Shown here: positions 13,095-14,339 of the stretch, in pieces
Numbering within the stretch: the first letter of the stretch is position 1
Layout of the letters: every line of letters starts with the position of its first letter
NCBI GenBank assembly: GCA_905214235.1
Contig: CAJMLF010000036.1
Location: forward strand, 1-14,339
Source of the DNA: an uncultured bacterium
GTDB taxonomy: Bacteria; Bacillota; Bacilli; Lactobacillales; Lactobacillaceae
Direction: 5' to 3'
Length of the DNA: 14,339 nt
Program-made: the position numbers and the translations under genes
Notes under the pieces: model-generated
What the model was told of the DNA's origin: nothing
Database searches by the model: none
Seen by the model: the letters and a program-made list of their open reading frames with translations, nothing else

Positions 13095-13120
13095 ACTTTT
13101 ATGATAAACGTCAGTATTAT
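13092..13120 (+). promoter_or_regulatory. Promoter of uxuA
   Basis: TTGACT (13092-13097), a 17-base spacer and TATTAT (13115-13120) lie 66 bases before the start codon, giving a leader of about 60 bases. Confidence 0.75.
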
Positions 13121-13186
13121 AGGCAGCGTCTAATATACTAGTTGGCTTATATTAAGCATAAATTTCCGTAAGAAAGGTTGTTAGTA

Positions 13187-14260
13187 ATGAAGAATATGGG
13201 ATTTCGCTGGTATGGCGATGGCAACGACTCCATCAAGTTGTCCGACATTCGCCAGATTCCAGGAACAACACAAGTTGTTGGGGCCCTCTTTGATATACCA
13301 GTTGGTGAAGTTTGGCCCAAGGAACGGATTGCCGCACTGAAGAAAGAAGTTGAGGACGCCGGCTTGAAGCTGGAAGTCATCGAATCCGTCAACATTCACG
13401 ACGATATCAAGATTGGCCTGCCAAGCCGGGACAAGTATATTGAAAACTATAAGGAAACAATCAAGAACCTGGCCGCTTACGGCATCAAGGTAATCTGCTA
13501 CAACTTCATGCCGATCTTTGACTGGGTCCGGACCGACCTCCACTACCCACTGCCGGACGGCTCCACGGACATGGCCTTCCAACACAAGTATGTTGAAGGG
13601 TCACCGGAAGACATCATCAAGTCGGTGGAAAAGAACTCCAACGGTTACGTCCTGCCGGGCTGGGAACCAGAGCGGCTGGCCGAAGTTAAGCGCCTGTTTG
13701 AAGCTTACAAGGATGTCGACGAAAAGAAGCTCCGTGAGAACCTGAAGTACTTCCTGGACGCTATCATTCCAACCTGTGAGAAGTACGACGTCCGGATGGC
13801 TATGCACCCGGATGACCCGCCGATGCCACTGTTCGGTCTGCCACGGATCTACAAGAACCGGGAAGACATGATCAAGATTGAACAGATGCACGAATCTAAG
13901 TACAACGGCTTCACCATCTGTACCGGGAGCCTGGGTGAGAACCCGAAGAACGACGTGCCGGCAATTATCCGTGAGTTCGTCAAGAAGGACCGGGCACCAT
14001 TCATTCACGCCCGGAACATCAAGTTCATGGGCAACGGTGACTTCCATGAGTCTGCCCACCTGTCCTCTGAAGGTTCACTGGACATGTACGAAATCATGAA
14101 GGCCCTGTACGACACCCACTTTGACGGTTACATCCGTCCAGACCACGGCCGTGACATCTGGGGCGAAGAAGGGCGCCCTGGCTACGGCTTGTATGACCGG
14201 GCCCTCGGGATTACCTACCTGAACGGGCTTTGGGAAGCAATTCAAAAGGATAACCAATAA
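13187..14260 (+). CDS. uxuA: D-mannonate dehydratase UxuA, 357 aa
   Basis: Converts D-mannonate to 2-keto-3-deoxy-D-gluconate in the glucuronate branch of hexuronate breakdown (EC 4.2.1.8), a metal-dependent TIM-barrel enzyme of the cytosol. The N terminus MGFRWYGDGNDSIKLSDIRQ (4-23) and IPGTTQVVGALFDIPVGEVW (24-43) are typical of the family. Metal and active-site segments are MAMHPDDPP (204-212, His207), CTGSLGE (245-251, Cys245), IHARNIK (273-279, His274) and RPDHGRDIW (317-325, Asp319). Length matches the family (about 350-395 aa). ATG at 13187 is chosen over the in-frame TTG at 13178 because AGAAAGG (13171-13177) is nine bases ahead of the ATG but abuts the TTG. No uxuB, uxaC, kdgK or kdgA lies in the window, so other pathway genes are elsewhere or to the right. 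Confidence 0.96.
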   Translation: MKNMGFRWYGDGNDSIKLSDIRQIPGTTQVVGALFDIPVGEVWPKERIAALKKEVEDAGLKLEVIESVNIHDDIKIGLPSRDKYIENYKETIKNLAAYGIKVICYNFMPIFDWVRTDLHYPLPDGSTDMAFQHKYVEGSPEDIIKSVEKNSNGYVLPGWEPERLAEVKRLFEAYKDVDEKKLRENLKYFLDAIIPTCEKYDVRMAMHPDDPPMPLFGLPRIYKNREDMIKIEQMHESKYNGFTICTGSLGENPKNDVPAIIREFVKKDRAPFIHARNIKFMGNGDFHESAHLSSEGSLDMYEIMKALYDTHFDGYIRPDHGRDIWGEEGRPGYGLYDRALGITYLNGLWEAIQKDNQ

Positions 14261-14339
14261 TACATGACCCGCTAATCGTTAGGATGTAAGCACACCATAA
14301 CGACACGTCTATAAATTGTCAGCAGGACCTCCTATACTG
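14261..14339. other. Downstream of uxuA, nothing assigned
   Basis: The 79 bases to the window edge hold no reading frame with a ribosome site. There is a very short hairpin (CTAA-TCG-TTAG, near 14272-14282) without a T run, and a TATACT (14333-14338) without a good -35. I see no clear terminator for uxuA, so transcription may continue into a gene beyond the edge. Confidence 0.5.

Noticed and set aside
13601..14059. 152-aa open frame on the minus strand inside uxuA
   Set aside because: Antisense to highly conserved mannonate dehydratase sequence, with no ribosome site.
1..14339. Insertion sequences, integrases, tRNA genes or toxin-antitoxin pairs
   Set aside because: None was found: no transposase or recombinase motifs, no terminal repeats with target duplications, and no cloverleaf-like sequence.

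Overview
The window looks like chromosomal DNA of a heterofermentative lactobacillus, most probably genus Limosilactobacillus (reuteri/fermentum/mucosae/oris neighbourhood). This rests on two secreted proteins with KxYKxGKxW signal peptides, on surface repeats that fit the 'RDV' repeat formula first described in Lactobacillus reuteri glucansucrases, on strong AGGAGG-type ribosome sites, on mid-range GC, and on the leader-like sequence at the left edge. I cannot name the species from the sequence.

Layout. The left edge (1-198, minus strand) holds tandem strong promoters and the leader of what is very likely an rRNA operon running out of the window. Next come leftward genes: a 14-TM DHA2-type MFS efflux pump (435-1847), an NrdH-like redoxin (1972-2214) and a small nitroreductase (2238-2726); the last two look like one transcription unit. 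Two rightward surface-protein genes follow, at 2976-4781 (three RDV repeats, a glucan/choline-binding-type repeat, NlpC/P60 endopeptidase) and 4925-7933 (four RDV repeats, a similar linker repeat, CotH-like kinase domain). A double hairpin separates them from leftward genes for a 69-aa acidic protein (8060-8269) and a fused substrate-binding/permease amino-acid ABC protein (8369-9874). Three unrecognised small genes lie at 10041-11025. An AEC-family permease (11135-12070), a leftward SGNH/GDSL hydrolase (12257-12940) and mannonate dehydratase uxuA (13187-14260), with an operator-like palindrome on its promoter, complete the window.

How they fit together. Most genes are separate transcription units with their own terminators. 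The most interesting block is 2820-7990. Two neighbouring exported proteins share the signal-peptide type, the repeat scaffold and a 14-base element upstream, but carry different catalytic heads: a peptidoglycan hydrolase and a predicted protein kinase of the CotH fold. This suggests a cell-surface module in which the RDV scaffold positions interchangeable enzymes in the wall or glycan layer. The functional link is inference. The rest is ordinary metabolism and transport, with some peculiarities noted in the findings: a Glu in place of the catalytic Asp of the SGNH enzyme, an ABC transporter without an ATPase gene nearby, and an isolated uxuA.
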